From NCBI GenBank assembly GCA_019915135.1, contig JAHLMK010000018.1, positions 806,001-870,000 of the forward strand: a stretch of 64,000 nucleotides of DNA, read 5' to 3'. Below, piece after piece: positions 1 through 10,551 of this stretch (its first letter is position 1; every line of letters starts with the position of its first letter). The stretch comes from Strobilurus pachycystidiatus (Eukaryota > Basidiomycota > Agaricomycetes > Agaricales > Physalacriaceae). The notes under the pieces are model-generated. The model was not told where the DNA came from, ran no database searches, and worked only from the letters and a program-made list of their open reading frames with translations. The position numbers and the translations under genes were made by a program.

Positions 1-2
1 AG

Positions 3-2483
3 GCACAAACAGGGAAGCGAGTAAGGAAGGTCCGAACGGACAATGCCTTCTCATCAAAGGCGTGGGAGGACTACTTTGCTAAGCACGACATCCTGCACGT
101 AACAACTACGCCCTACTCCTCCGCTCAAAACGGTCTCGCCGAACGCGCTATTCGCCAGATGACCGACGACATGCGAGCCAATCTCCGCGACTCCGGCCTC
201 CCTCCCGAGTACTGGGCTTACGCTGTTGCACATGGCGCATATTCCCGAAACTACATGCCATCGCGCCGACACCCTGGACAAATCCCTCTCACCATCTTCA
301 CGAAAAAGCGCCAGGACGTCTCGCATCTACGTGTGTTCGGATCGCGTGGTTGGGCATTGATACCGACGATCAACGGACGTCAAATTGACGGCGGGGACAA
401 GATAGACGATCGCGGGGTGGAGTGTACCTTTCTGGGGTACGCTCCCGGTTCAGGGAACTATATCCTCGAGGACAAGCAGGGGCGCATTATCGACGCCCGG
501 AACGTCCGGTTCGAGGAAGGTGTACCCCATCGCACACTCGAGTCTGACGATATTGATTTCACGCCTGTGGGTATTAACCCACAACGCCAAGGTGATGCTT
601 CAATCGTTGACTCGCGCGATGGGGATGTAAATCCGCCCGAACCAGCACCTGCTCCTACAAGGACAAGTACCCAGACCGAACGCGCACCTGTTACCGTCAA
701 CGCGGAGCCGCGACGATCAGGACGCGTTCCCCAACCCTCGAGAGTGGCACTTCAAAACGCCGAATTCGAGAGGAAGGAGAAGGATGCACAGACCTTGGGG
801 GAAGAGTGGGCCTCTAGAGATCCCAAGGCCCGTGTTGCTTCTTTAGATCCATCTTCACGTCTCACCGCCGAGTTGACTGATCACGTTGCGTTGATGGCCA
901 CCGAGCCAGGACTATCGCGAGCACCCCGAACGTATGCAGAGGCGATCAAGTCGGACGAGACACGCTGGCGCGCAGCAATGGACGTTGAGATGGAGCAACA
1001 TCGGACGAAGGGGACGTGGGAGCTGGGCACTCCTCCTCCCGGTACGAACATCATGGCGTGCCGCTGGGTATACGACGTAAAACTCGACGGCAATGGGAAT
1101 CCGATCCGCGACAAGGCGCGTCTCGTGGGCAAAGGCTTCACCCAACAGTTAGGTGTCGATTACACGGAGACCTGGGCCGCCGTTTCGCGCATGGAATCAA
1201 TTCGCATGACCGCAGCTGTTGCAGCATCGCAGAATCTGGCACTGTGGCAGATTGACTTTGTCGCAGCATACCTGAACAGCGTCCCGGACGTTGACATATG
1301 GATGCAACAACCGCCGGGGTACGTGGTTGAGGGACGCGAATCCGAGGCGTGTCACCTCAAGAAAACTATCTATGGCACGATGCAAGGTGCTCACGATTGG
1401 GCTCGTACTCTCGACCAAGGCTTCACGTCAGTGGGATACACGGCTTCGAAGGCTGATCCCTGCGTCCGCGTTAAGCGCGAGGACGGTGACTTTACTCTCA
1501 CGGCCACGTACACCGACGATGTTTGGGGGGCTTCTTCGAGTGTGGAAGTTGGGGATCGGCGGAAAGAGGAGCTGGCCAGGCTTTGGGACATCAAAGATGT
1601 GGGGGAGAATCGCCGCCTGCTAGGCATGCGTGTTGACCAAGACCTCGAGAAAGGTACAATTTCACTCTCCCAACGTGCGTACTTTGAAGAAGTCCTCGAA
1701 CGTCACAACCTTAGCGCAATTACGCCGCACTCGACGCCACTACCCGTTGGGATCAATCTCGACTCGTCCATGTCTCCATCGACCGACGCCGAGCGCGCCG
1801 AAATGGCCGACAAACCTTTTCGCGAACTTCTCGGAGCTGTGATGTGGTGTCAGCTCGCTACTCGACCCGATCTATCATTCCCAGTCAGCCTCCTCTCACG
1901 ATTCCAAAATAACCCCGGTATGGCGCATTGGCGCGCGCTACTACACGTCGCCGGGTACATAAAAGCCACCATTGACTACGGGATCGTCTTCTCTCGTGAT
2001 GCACCGCTAAAACCTTTCGGATATGTCGACGCCAGCTACGGTGATTGCCAGGATACCAGACGCTCGACATCCGGACAGGTCTTCGTCATGGCTGGCGGTC
2101 CGGTGTCCTGGAGCTCAAAGCGTCAGGCCACTGTCTCGTTGTCAACGGTTGAAGCGGAGTATGTTTCCTTATCGCGAGGTGCTCAGCAGCTCCGGTGGAT
2201 GTTTGCCTGGATGGAAGAGATTGGCTTACCCCAGCAGAAGCCAGGTCATTTGAAGGGCGACAACGAGGGCTCGGTCAGCCTTACCAAAAACACCCATGGA
2301 CATCATCGCGTCAAGCACATCGACCTCCGTGTTCACTACATACGGGAACTCGTCGCCGCCAAAGAACTCGTGGTTGACAGCATCCGTGGCACCGAGAACC
2401 CGGCAGACCTATTCACAAAACCGCTCCCGCGCGACGCCCACTACCACTATCTTGGGGACCTCAATATTGTTCAGCTTGGATAG
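3..2483 (+). CDS. copia Pol polyprotein (integrase C-terminus, reverse transcriptase, RNase H), 5' truncated by window edge
   Basis: The first residues are the end of the integrase core: RTDNAF carries the second Asp and AQNGLAERAIR the Glu of the DDE triad. A linker with the FGSRGWALIP segment follows. The RT domain has ACRWVYDVKLD and KARLVGKGFTQ, the catalytic AYLNS region and the YTDDVWG active site. RNase H has YVDASYGD, STSGQVFV, TVEAEYVS and KHIDLRVHYIRE. The protein makes cDNA and integrates it. Because the frame is open from the first full codon, the ATG at 159 is internal and not the true start. I see no stop or frameshift in 2.48 kb. Confidence 0.96.
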   Translation, partial: AQTGKRVRKVRTDNAFSSKAWEDYFAKHDILHVTTTPYSSAQNGLAERAIRQMTDDMRANLRDSGLPPEYWAYAVAHGAYSRNYMPSRRHPGQIPLTIFTKKRQDVSHLRVFGSRGWALIPTINGRQIDGGDKIDDRGVECTFLGYAPGSGNYILEDKQGRIIDARNVRFEEGVPHRTLESDDIDFTPVGINPQRQGDASIVDSRDGDVNPPEPAPAPTRTSTQTERAPVTVNAEPRRSGRVPQPSRVALQNAEFERKEKDAQTLGEEWASRDPKARVASLDPSSRLTAELTDHVALMATEPGLSRAPRTYAEAIKSDETRWRAAMDVEMEQHRTKGTWELGTPPPGTNIMACRWVYDVKLDGNGNPIRDKARLVGKGFTQQLGVDYTETWAAVSRMESIRMTAAVAASQNLALWQIDFVAAYLNSVPDVDIWMQQPPGYVVEGRESEACHLKKTIYGTMQGAHDWARTLDQGFTSVGYTASKADPCVRVKREDGDFTLTATYTDDVWGASSSVEVGDRRKEELARLWDIKDVGENRRLLGMRVDQDLEKGTISLSQRAYFEEVLERHNLSAITPHSTPLPVGINLDSSMSPSTDAERAEMADKPFRELLGAVMWCQLATRPDLSFPVSLLSRFQNNPGMAHWRALLHVAGYIKATIDYGIVFSRDAPLKPFGYVDASYGDCQDTRRSTSGQVFVMAGGPVSWSSKRQATVSLSTVEAEYVSLSRGAQQLRWMFAWMEEIGLPQQKPGHLKGDNEGSVSLTKNTHGHHRVKHIDLRVHYIRELVAAKELVVDSIRGTENPADLFTKPLPRDAHYHYLGDLNIVQLG

Positions 2484-2502
2484 GCGTTCGGATGTGGGGG
2501 AG

Positions 2503-2840
2503 TGTTGAAGTCCATCCGGACGCCACACGAACCTACTTACCGGATATGGACATTGCGCCACCCAAGCGCCTGTACAGTTATGACTCAGACTCGATCGGCT
2601 TATATATAGTAGTTTATTTTCGTCTCGATACCTCAGTCGTCTCGCTATCGCTGTGCACGTCTGAGGTATGCGCATCCCTACTCGATACTCATGGACTCTT
2701 ACTTACTTCTCGTGTAGAAACCTACTTATAGTTTCTCTCTGTTCTTAGGTATGAGTAGCTACTAATACAGTCGTCTCGCTATCGCTGTGCACGTCTGAGA
2801 AACCTACTTATAGTTTCTCTCTGTTCTTAGGATAGTAGCA
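2503..2840 (+). repeat. 3' LTR of the copia element, with an internal nested duplication
   Basis: The LTR starts TGTTGAAG directly after the polypurine tract. A TATATATAG box at about 2601 is the likely Pol II promoter. Two segments occur twice: a 32-bp block at 2634-2665 and 2768-2799, and a 33-bp block at 2717-2749 and 2799-2831. The second copies abut. The right end is placed at the CA of TAGCA (2839-2840), but without the 5' LTR this boundary is uncertain by a few bases. Confidence 0.8.
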
Positions 2841-3154
2841 ATATCTGACTGGGGTCGTTGCAAAAGTTTCGGAGAGATTCACGTTCTCAAGCGAAAACAG
2901 GCTGATCTGGTCAAAGAGGTGATTACGCTGTCGGATCTACTCAAAACCTGCCCGGATGATCAGGTGTGTTTCCCCTTTGATGAATCACAATGTCCGGTTG
3001 ATTCTCCGTACAGCCAACTAAAGATAATCTGCGAAGAGTGAATAGGGAGCTGATGGACTCAAAGGTTCAGGTTCGTAAGCTGGAGCAAAGAATGGGGCAA
3101 TTCTTAAAGAAGGACCACGATAATTTGCGATCACTAAACCTAGGCACATTGTAA
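2841..3154 (+). pseudogene. 3' end of a coiled-coil protein gene cut by the retrotransposon
   Basis: Directly after the LTR a plus-strand frame reads RCKSFGEIHVLKRKQADLV up to CPDDQ. A GTGTGT...CAG intron (2964-3013) follows, then an exon from 3014 to TAA at 3152-3154 rich in charged heptad-like residues (RRVNRELMDSKVQVRKLEQ). It looks like the C-terminal coiled coil of a gene whose 5' part is beyond the element. The stop overlaps the last codons of the convergent kinase gene by about 15 bp. Function is unknown, and whether the gene is disrupted or the element sits in an intron cannot be told from this window. Confidence 0.45.
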
Positions 3155-5384
3155 TGACAAGGGAGATTCATCGTCTACAGAAACGCCATCCAAGAGTCTT
3201 TCCAATCGCGCGCGCTCAGTGGCCATGTGCTGTGGCGTCGGATTCAAGCGAGCATGGTCGAAATCAATCAGTGTGACATCTCCCTGCACATTGACGAGCA
3301 TGTTCCACGTTCGGATATCACCGTGAAGTACACCTGCGTGGTGGAGATCATCTAAGATGCGAAGGTAGGACGTTCTGGCATTGCTAAGCGCATTTATTAC
3401 GATGAGCATTAGGTTTGGCGTACCTTTCGTCCTTTGAGACTGAGACACATGCCTCATAGGCGCCAGTGCGCATTGCCAGTGTTTTCCTGCAATCGCTCAA
3501 CACCAGCATCATATTGTCGGACTCCACGCTCTCGAAAAGGCCGAAACAATGAGGGATCCCAGGCACGGAGTGAGACAGGGCACTCAGGTGCTGGTATATG
3601 GAGTACTCGTGCTCAAGGGATGTTCGTGCTTCCGAAGTACGCGTCAACTTGACGATGACTGCCTCCTCGCAGCGAGCCAGGTTGCCAGCGGAGGTGGGAA
3701 GCTCCAGTCGTGCTTGATAAGCGTCTCCTGCGGCGCCATTGCCGATTTTCTCACAGAGACGCAGAAGAATGCAGTCAGAGTGAGGTATGGGCCGACTGGT
3801 ATGGCCGACCGACGACGTAGAAGACCGACATAGAAGGAGCGGTGCGGGTGAGGAGTAGATCCCAAATTCGAAGTACAATAGAGCTACATCGCGCCTATCC
3901 AGGAGCTCCGCCAAATGCTGATGTCCAAATCAGCACTTTCGACAATGAAGCAACGCCTAGCTAGCAGACCTTTAAAGGGGATACACGGGTCTCGAGGGCA
4001 ACCCCCCGAAGAGTCCAGGCGTCGACGAACTTGTCTCGGAAGCTCAAAAACACCTTCTCGAGGCCGCTTTCGCAGTTTGACAGGAGGGTTTTCGAGAAGA
4101 GGCAGGCGTAACTCTGCATCATGAATTGCTGCGAGAGTAATAGAGAGGGCCAAGTGAATCAAAGCTGGACGCTGCAAGCTGAGTCGGATGACTTCCGAAA
4201 GATACAGGGTTTGGCGAGCCCGGTGACGGATGCCAATCCGCATGAAGTTTCCTGTATCAAAGACTATGACAGTGGCATCCGACTCAACGGCTCGGGCCCA
4301 GGACTATCGCAGACGTCAATCGGGGGCTTGGAGTCATATACACGCAAGAGTTACTCACTCTCATAAGAAAATCTGCTGGCGTCGGCGTTGCAGGTGAAAC
4401 TTTCTCGCTTGGTGGCCAGACAGTATAAGTAGGCAGAACACGGCCTCCTGTGCTCTTTTTGGCTCGCGCAACTCCGTCGAGGTCATAGGCGCTCAGGAAT
4501 GCTCGTGATTTCATCCACTTAGCCTTTGGTAACAGCCAAAGACTTTTAGGTGCATCTGCAACGTGACGGACGGACGACAAAGAGCGGGGATGTCCGACGG
4601 ACGAGCACAGCTGCCAAGGAAACGCGGCATCTGCAAGTTTGCCCATGGCCTCGAGTATTTCTTCTCCGCCCAGCGCGAACGTGTCCCAGGATATAAGTGA
4701 CGGGGTATGAGCGTTCATCGAGAGAATGGTTGCCCTTTTTTGGCTGTCAAGGGAAATGAAAGGGGCATCCTCCATATCTGCCTTCTTGGCCAGAAGTCGT
4801 ATCGAAAAGGCCTGCGAAAAAAACTCAGTTGCCTCGACAATGTGATCTTTCACCATTGCGACAAGGGGGTGATCCTCAGCATTGAAGGCCAGAAGAGAAG
4901 ACAACTGCAACGCTGTTGAAATGAGTGCGTCGCGGAGTCTTCCCACAGACAGCGCGGATGACACACGTCTAAACGCGGTGAAGTCAACAGGCTCGCAGAC
5001 GTGCCCGGGATCCCACTCTCGGTTTTCCTCAAGAAATGAAGTGAGCTTTACTTCCGAGTGATGTAACAGAGTGGGAATCAGAGACGGCAAGGGTTCCACG
5101 CGCTTCAGGAGGAGCCCTTCGTGCATATGCTTATCGAGCATCGTAACCGGGGAGACATTGGCAGCAGGGGGTGCTTCGTTCATGTCTTGATTCATCGTGC
5201 TCGACGTAAATGCGACGAATCTGGTGATTTTATCAATGGTTGATTCGATTTCAACCTGGTATGCACGCTTCGGCGAAGGGACAGTGGCAGATACTATCCC
5301 AGGGTCGCCGGACGGGGACTTTCCACGCGTCGCATCAGTGCAGCTGCTTCCTTCCGAGTCAGAGTACGCTCCAAATCGATCCAT
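3140..5384 (-). CDS. protein-kinase-like protein with long N-terminal domain
   Basis: The four-exon model is 5384-4359, 4303-3970, 3883-3424 and 3383-3140, and gives 687 aa in frame. Residues 1 to about 430 form an N-terminal region ending in a GNFMRIGIRHRARQTLYLSE segment, which I recognise as typical of a large Agaricomycete kinase family. The kinase domain follows: glycine loop EKIGNGAAGDAY, lysine in VIVKLT, catalytic loop VLHGDIRTWNML and metal motif LIDFDHA. HRD is therefore HGD and DFG is DFD, while the catalytic Asp, Asn and metal Asp are kept. Introns are 55, 86 and 40 bp, and the 3970/3883 junction is inferred from homology. The start codon lies about 100 bp from a transposon end. 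Substrate is unknown. Confidence 0.8.
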
Positions 5385-5485
5385 GGAATCGTGTCGCGCA
5401 AGGACGTGAGCGGGAGTAAGAAAGATGCGTTCAACATGCTGACGTAATTGATTTGCGAAACAACATCATCATCATCACGCAAACA

Positions 5486-6385
5486 TAGCCCGATAACCTG
5501 GCCTCCTTCGTATGAGCAGGTCTCGATACAGGAGGCCAGGTAAATCGGAGTTTAAATTTGGCGTGAACATGTTTTGGCTCTGTTTGGCACCTGCGGACAA
5601 AACGGTCCGAATGTTTTATATACCATATATGGACGAGGAACTTGAGGCTCACTGTTCACGTCGCGTAGTACCGCTATGAGACGAAGAAACCCTCGTTTAC
5701 CGGGAGATACCGTGTTACCACACCTAATAAACCCAATTCCGACTTTTTTCTTGCCCAATTCCACTGCAACATTGGCCGCAAACTAGCCATCGGTAGCTTC
5801 AGGTTCTACCAGGAGATCTCTGAGGGTAAACACCAATGTCCACATGCTAATTGGCAAATACATCAGCAAATGTCCTTCAGATACCATTCTGGCTAACTCA
5901 AAGGCCTAGGACACTTCACATCTTCATGTTGACACGCCATTTAGTTTTACTTCTCTGGGCTGAAATGATCCGCTAACTGTACCAGCAAGCATTGGGAGCT
6001 TATCCGAAGCTAATAGAAATACTAGCGGAAGATGTTGCGCTAAATCTGTACTCAAGATTCCCTGTTCCACAGGCCCAGCAAGGGGACACATCGAAAAGCG
6101 TGTTAGAGGAGTCAGTTTGAGGTATGCGGCAGCAAAAATCATTCAAGATGACTACAGTAGCTTGTAAAGTTGTTGACTAGTGCTCACTGCTGTCAGAGAG
6201 CGCTAAATAGTGTTGCGAATGCTGTGGCGTAAAATTGTGTCCTTATATGGTATATAAAACATTCGGACCGTTTCATCCGCAGGCGCCAAACAGAGCCAAA
6301 ACATGTTCACGCCAAATTTAAACTCCGATTTACCTGGCCTTCTGTATCGAGACCTGCTCATTACAGAAGGTCGGTTACCTGGCTA
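5486..6385. mobile_element. non-autonomous Mutator-like (MULE/MITE) DNA transposon
   Basis: The left arm (5486-5632) and right arm (6241-6385) are long terminal inverted repeats of about 145 bp, nearly identical over their inner 110 bp. Both ends start TAGCC. The 9-bp direct repeat ACGCAAACA flanks the element at 5477-5485 and 6386-6394. Long TIRs with a 9-bp target duplication are the hallmark of Mutator-like elements. Each TIR also contains a short internal palindrome (left: ACCTGGCCTCC at about 5506 paired with its complement at about 5532). The 608-bp interior encodes no transposase and nothing I recognise. The insertion lies in the promoter region of the minus-strand kinase gene. Confidence 0.85.
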
Positions 6386-6521
6386 ACGCAAACAAAGGAA
6401 ATTGGTTGGTTGATGAGTCTCTACAAAGTCGAAAACCTCCAGGCTATCTTTTATCTCTCGAGGACAGCTCTGTTCTCACTACAGAACATCATTCTCTTAT
6501 GAGCTGACAGGCTCGCTGGAC

Positions 6522-7264
6522 ATGGCGGCCAGTGACAATGCATCCTCTGGGCCCCTTGATTATCATGCCTATGCACCAAGCTCTATTGACGTGCGTCTCT
6601 AGTTCCGAAGCATCAGACGGGTCGGGACTCTCTAACTTGTTGGGCCCAGACCTCGCCGAACAGACCGTTATGGAGACTTTCAACTGCCGATTTCAACAGA
6701 ATCAAGAATGTCATCCTGCCAGCCGTCGTTGCTTTGTTTGTAGTGAGCATTCTTGGGATAGTGTATCAGCGATTCAGCGACCGCACTCTTGCGGGGCTTG
6801 CGCCTAAAGACCTTGTCCGTCGCAGTCACGAGCGGTAAGTTTAACCCGGGCATTTCTCGAGGCTGGTACTCATCGATGTTAGATACATATCTTCGACCAG
6901 AAATGCTACCCGCGATCTGTATCGAACACTCGAGAGATACATTGCTATAGACGCCATCCTGGATTACGAACAGGAAATGGAAGGAATCTCGGCGGCTGGG
7001 ACATGCGTCAAAGACGTCGACAAAATCCTGACGCAAGACCTTGCCAGTCTTTACGGTGACTCGTTCGGTGAGTTTCTCAAGGAGTTGGGAGCAGAGGCGA
7101 GAACCGTGACAGAGATCACGAACGGCATCTTCGATTCGGTAAGTAATCAAATTCATTGGGGTGCTCCAATCTCACTGCATGTCTGAGGAAGTTAGGTACA
7201 ATGGAAGGAACGACTCCGAGTCGGCTCGCGTTTACTCATGCCCAGACGTGCGAACTCCACATAG
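6522..7264 (+). CDS. small single-pass membrane protein, function unknown
   Basis: The exons are 6522-6590, 6650-6834, 6883-7138 and 7196-7264. All introns are GT-AG of 48-59 bp with good branch sites, and the frame sums to 192 aa. After about 40 polar residues comes one hydrophobic segment, VILPAVVALFVVSILGIVYQ, then a charged, probably helical domain (YISSTRNATRDLYRTLERY to GIFDSVQW) and a basic C-terminus (RRANST). I do not recognise the family. The topology suggests an anchored protein with one soluble domain. Confidence 0.7.
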
Positions 7265-7728
7265 CGTACAGCCGCCTTGGCGCTGTGATGGCTCGTTGAA
7301 AGACTGAGATGTGTGGGACCGCCGGAGACCTCGAGAAGAGGGCCCATCCGCTCATGAGGGCCCTACACTCCACCGACAAACACCGCAAGGTGAACGCAAA
7401 CATTTACGAGGCAGTGGTCGGTATAAGTGCTTGCAAGAAACGATTCCCTCTGGACCTATATAGTCGCTTACATTGGGAAGTATGCCAAGTGCACACACTC
7501 CTCGAGGCTTATCGCGTCAGTCTGTTACACCCTCTATTTGACAATGCACTCATCTATTGCTCTGTATCAGGCAGAAACATACTCATATGAGATTGCGATA
7601 CGAGGAGTATTCTGTTGATGCCTTCATCGGACGCCCAAGTCTAGTGACATCCTTCATATTAGTATGATACAGTAGGCCATACGGATAGAAAATATGATTT
7701 AGATATGCGTGGTGATATAGCGAGCCCG
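7265..7728. other. intergenic, nothing recognised
   Basis: This is the convergent 3' interval between the membrane protein and the WLM protease. Short open frames are present but have no splice logic or family resemblance. It is probably two 3' UTRs. Confidence 0.5.
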
Positions 7729-8820
7729 TTATGAATCTGGCGGAGGACCAGAGGTCCCGCACGAATCCTCCACCTGCTTGTCCTTCATTGACATACGTGC
7801 CATGGCCGCTCCGAGAACGCGCTGGCGACGCTGCTCCGGCGACTCGTGAGGATTGCTAGCTACAGCGTCAGAGCCACCAAGGACTTGAGCGCGTGCCTCT
7901 GCTTCCAACTCAGAGGAAGGTTCATATTCCTCAAAAACCTCGTTCAAAGAATGAGTCCCTGCAGTCCTGGCGGCTTCAAATTCAGCCACTTCGCGATTTA
8001 ATTGCGAGTTCAGTTCCTTGAACTGAGAGTTATGAAGAAAGATGTGAGCCAGTCACTCTAGGAGGGACAATCGTCACATACATTATTGTCGTGATCACCC
8101 CAGACGTTATGCGTTAACTCGTGGCACAGAACGCGCCGAACTTCCCTGTACACTCGAAATCCGTCGTACGCGTCGGTCCTGAGACGGATCTTAATCTGCT
8201 GCCCAACGTTGACGTTGAGACCGAGAAGCTCAGGATGTTCATGTGGCGCGAGCTCGGTCAAAATGCCAACGGTAAACTTGTGCTTCTGCATCACATGTTG
8301 AATTGCTGGATCCTCCGACAGGCGCCTCAAGAGGCCCAGTGCGGACTCTGGTTTCGGGAGGTGGGGTAGCGGAACAAGTTGATGGAAGCGATATGATAAA
8401 GTAGACGATGAACTTGTTCCCGTAGAGCGGACCTGCGTTGCTCAGTACACATTAGCACGGAAGAGAAGGAGGACATACTCTGTAAGTGGATCCTCTCAAC
8501 GCCCTTTCCCGCAAGATGCGGTCTATCCGATGTTGTTCTTCCTCGGTGGACAGTATTTCATTCAATTCTGCTGACGTTGTACCCAGCATTTGAATCTTGG
8601 CCCCGGAACGCAGGCCCAGTGACAGAACAAGTGTATCCTTGCTGCGGTCAGCAGCAATGTTCTTGCCCTTATAGAGCAATTTCTGCAGCGGGGCTGGAAT
8701 CGAAGTCAGTTCCCGAAGTTCTGCTTGAAGATGTGCGAGAGAGGTATCATCAGAGACGATGAGAGGAAATGTTGCGCCACGATATGCAAAGTTGAGGGTA
8801 ATAGTCGAGTCTGTGGCCAT
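7729..8820 (-). CDS. ubiquitin-like/WLM metalloprotease (Wss1-related)
   Basis: The exons are 8820-8479, 8432-8082 and 8022-7729, giving 328 aa in frame with 46- and 59-bp introns. The N-terminus is a ubiquitin-like fold (LNFAYRGATFPLIVSDD, LLYKGKNIA, LSLGLRSGAKIQMLGT). The centre is a WLM domain with GLNVNVGQQIKIRLR and the zinc site HELTHNVWGDHD. The C-terminus is acidic and low complexity. WLM proteases of the Wss1/SPRTN type cleave DNA-protein crosslinks and sumoylated or ubiquitylated proteins. The UBL-WLM layout matches the ubiquitin/metalloprotease fusions known in fission yeast. An upstream splice-donor-like site at about 8870 raises the possibility of a 5' UTR intron. Confidence 0.88.
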
Positions 8821-9119
8821 GATAGTCAGTTAGGTGGAAAGACGAGGAGAGATGGGAATGCACTTACCAAGCGTACGCGTGTCGCCATCATCGCCGGGAG
8901 ATGACAAAAGTTGCACAGAATCAATAATAACGGCACGGACCCTTCAGGATCGGACGCAGCCGCCCACTACACAGGGTGCCTCACTGCCTGCCACCGATTG
9001 CGTGCTGGAGTCGTTACACAATGCGTTGACGACCGACCACTGTGCTGTGTATACAAGCAACATAATTATGACTCGTTTGAAGTTCAATATGCGTTATGTT
9101 ACTATCTCCAAACTCACAG
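8821..9119. other. intergenic, nothing recognised
   Basis: This is the upstream region of the WLM gene and the 3' flank of the reductase remnant. No gene is supported here. Confidence 0.4.
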
Positions 9120-9897
9120 AAATTTGAATGGTGCGCCAATATCTGATCCAGCGCGCGACATCAGCGTATGCGAGGGCCCAGGGGTTTCACTGCATCAGCA
9201 AATGCCTCGCTGACGGACCTGATCTTTCCAGCCGACCAGGGAGGCAAGCCACCGGCGCCGTCTGCGGCGACAAAGCGTTCAAAAGATGACAACAGCTTGA
9301 GCCCAGGCTTACATAGGCGCACACTAAATACTTATTCACTTTGTGATCGCGTGAAACTTACGAGTTGGATCATATCATCTGAATGTCTCTTCAATCCGAG
9401 TCGGTGGATCCACTCGCTCCCGCTGACCTCTTCGAGTGGCTCTTGAAGATCGAGGGCATGGTTGAGCCATGTAATGTGGTCCTTCCATTCAACAGGCTGT
9501 AGGTGTTCCACGTTAAGGAGTGCCTCTTCTCATTGAGTGTGGAAAGCGAGGTCGACTGTCAGATTAGCAATGACGTCCATCGGTATCAAGGCAAGGGCCT
9601 ACTAGTAACAGATTCGATTAGTCCTTAATCACGTCCTTGGTAGAAGAGAGTCTTACTCCGGAGATACAGATAGCGCTCCGATAACTGGACTGGAATGAAC
9701 GAGTAAGGTTAAACAATTCTCTGGGCGACCAGGCTCCAATTGGAGCGCCACCCGAAATCTGACCGATCCGTAAGCTCGTCGCTGTAAGGTTGCTCGCCAG
9801 TAACTGCAGAATAATTGAGTAGGAACGGAGTAGAGCTCGGAAACATACTCTTTCGACCCACGTCGACATCACGGCGCTCTATGGGTAAGTTCAGCAT
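9120..9897 (-). pseudogene. remnant of the thioester-reductase end of an adenylate-forming (NRPS-like) reductase
   Basis: Read on the minus strand, pieces of the C-terminal NAD-binding reductase domain appear in changing frames: GSKEYVSE, then LTATSLRIGQISGGAPIGAW, then a stretch with VEHLQPVEWKDHITWLNHA, then GGLPPWSAGKI, then DVARWIRYWR. These follow the order of fungal aminoadipate-reductase-like enzymes. Frame changes occur near 9800 and near 9160, and no adenylation or carrier domain is nearby. I read it as a decayed fragment, not a gene. Confidence 0.65.
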
Positions 9898-10551
9898 GGA
9901 CCATGTTAGTTATGTTCTGCCGGTTTTTTTCATCCGAGTCTGCCAGTGAGTCCTCCGTGTTCGGTGTCATCCACAATTCACTCTCTCAGCTTCTTTCCTC
10001 AGGCGATTCGACATGGTCAATGTCAGGTGAGATGTAAACGTTGAAGTTTATCGGAAGATGATGGTTGGTAGGTAAGAAGGACATCGTCGCTGGTTCAAGA
10101 CGTATATTCACCCACGTGGGGACGTCGACCTATGAGTCATAGCATAGCTGACTTCTACTCGTGAAAGACGTTCACCCACAAAGTCGGTGGTATCATTGGC
10201 CACCAGCAACGACTTCTATCGATGCAGTAACTCAATCGGCGCAGAATGACAAGGATATGATCCTGAATTCCTCCCATTCGTTTGAATTGTAGGAATTGAA
10301 TGATAGCACAGATAATACTCAAGAAATGTCAAATGAGCGTTATAGTTCGGACGAATGTATAGTCTTGTCTTTCATATCTATCGTGACTGGACAACAAGTG
10401 TTCAAAACAAAAACTAACTAAGCCAATATCGCGAAATGGAATAGACGTCCAATATGAATCATTGGTAAATACAGGTAGGATATATAATACGTAGTAAGGA
10501 AGGAAATGCAATACAGACGGATTTTTGTAGACAGCATTGTCCTTGTACTCA
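9898..10551. other. intergenic, nothing recognised
   Basis: AT-richer sequence between the reductase remnant and the 3' end of the Ran-binding gene. It may contain more decayed reductase sequence but I could not find convincing motifs. Confidence 0.4.

Larger units (their letters stand above)
1..2840 (+). mobile_element. Ty1/copia LTR retrotransposon, 3' portion
   Basis: The window opens inside the pol gene of a copia-type element and runs through reverse transcriptase, RNase H, a purine-rich tract (2491-2502) and one LTR. The order integrase, RT, RNase H is diagnostic of Ty1/copia rather than gypsy. The coding frame is open from base 3 to the stop at 2483 with no frameshift, so this copy may be young. 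The 5' LTR, gag and protease lie outside the window, so LTR identity and the 5' target duplication cannot be read. Confidence 0.95.

Noticed and set aside
8821..8900. Upstream exon for the WLM gene starting ATGATGGCGACACG
   Set aside because: Splicing its GTAAGT donor to the only nearby acceptor would remove the ATG at 8820 and shift the ubiquitin-like frame, so it can at most be untranslated.
8834..9213. Plus-strand frames of about 100 codons between WLM and the reductase remnant
   Set aside because: They overlap the decayed reductase on the other strand and show no domain.
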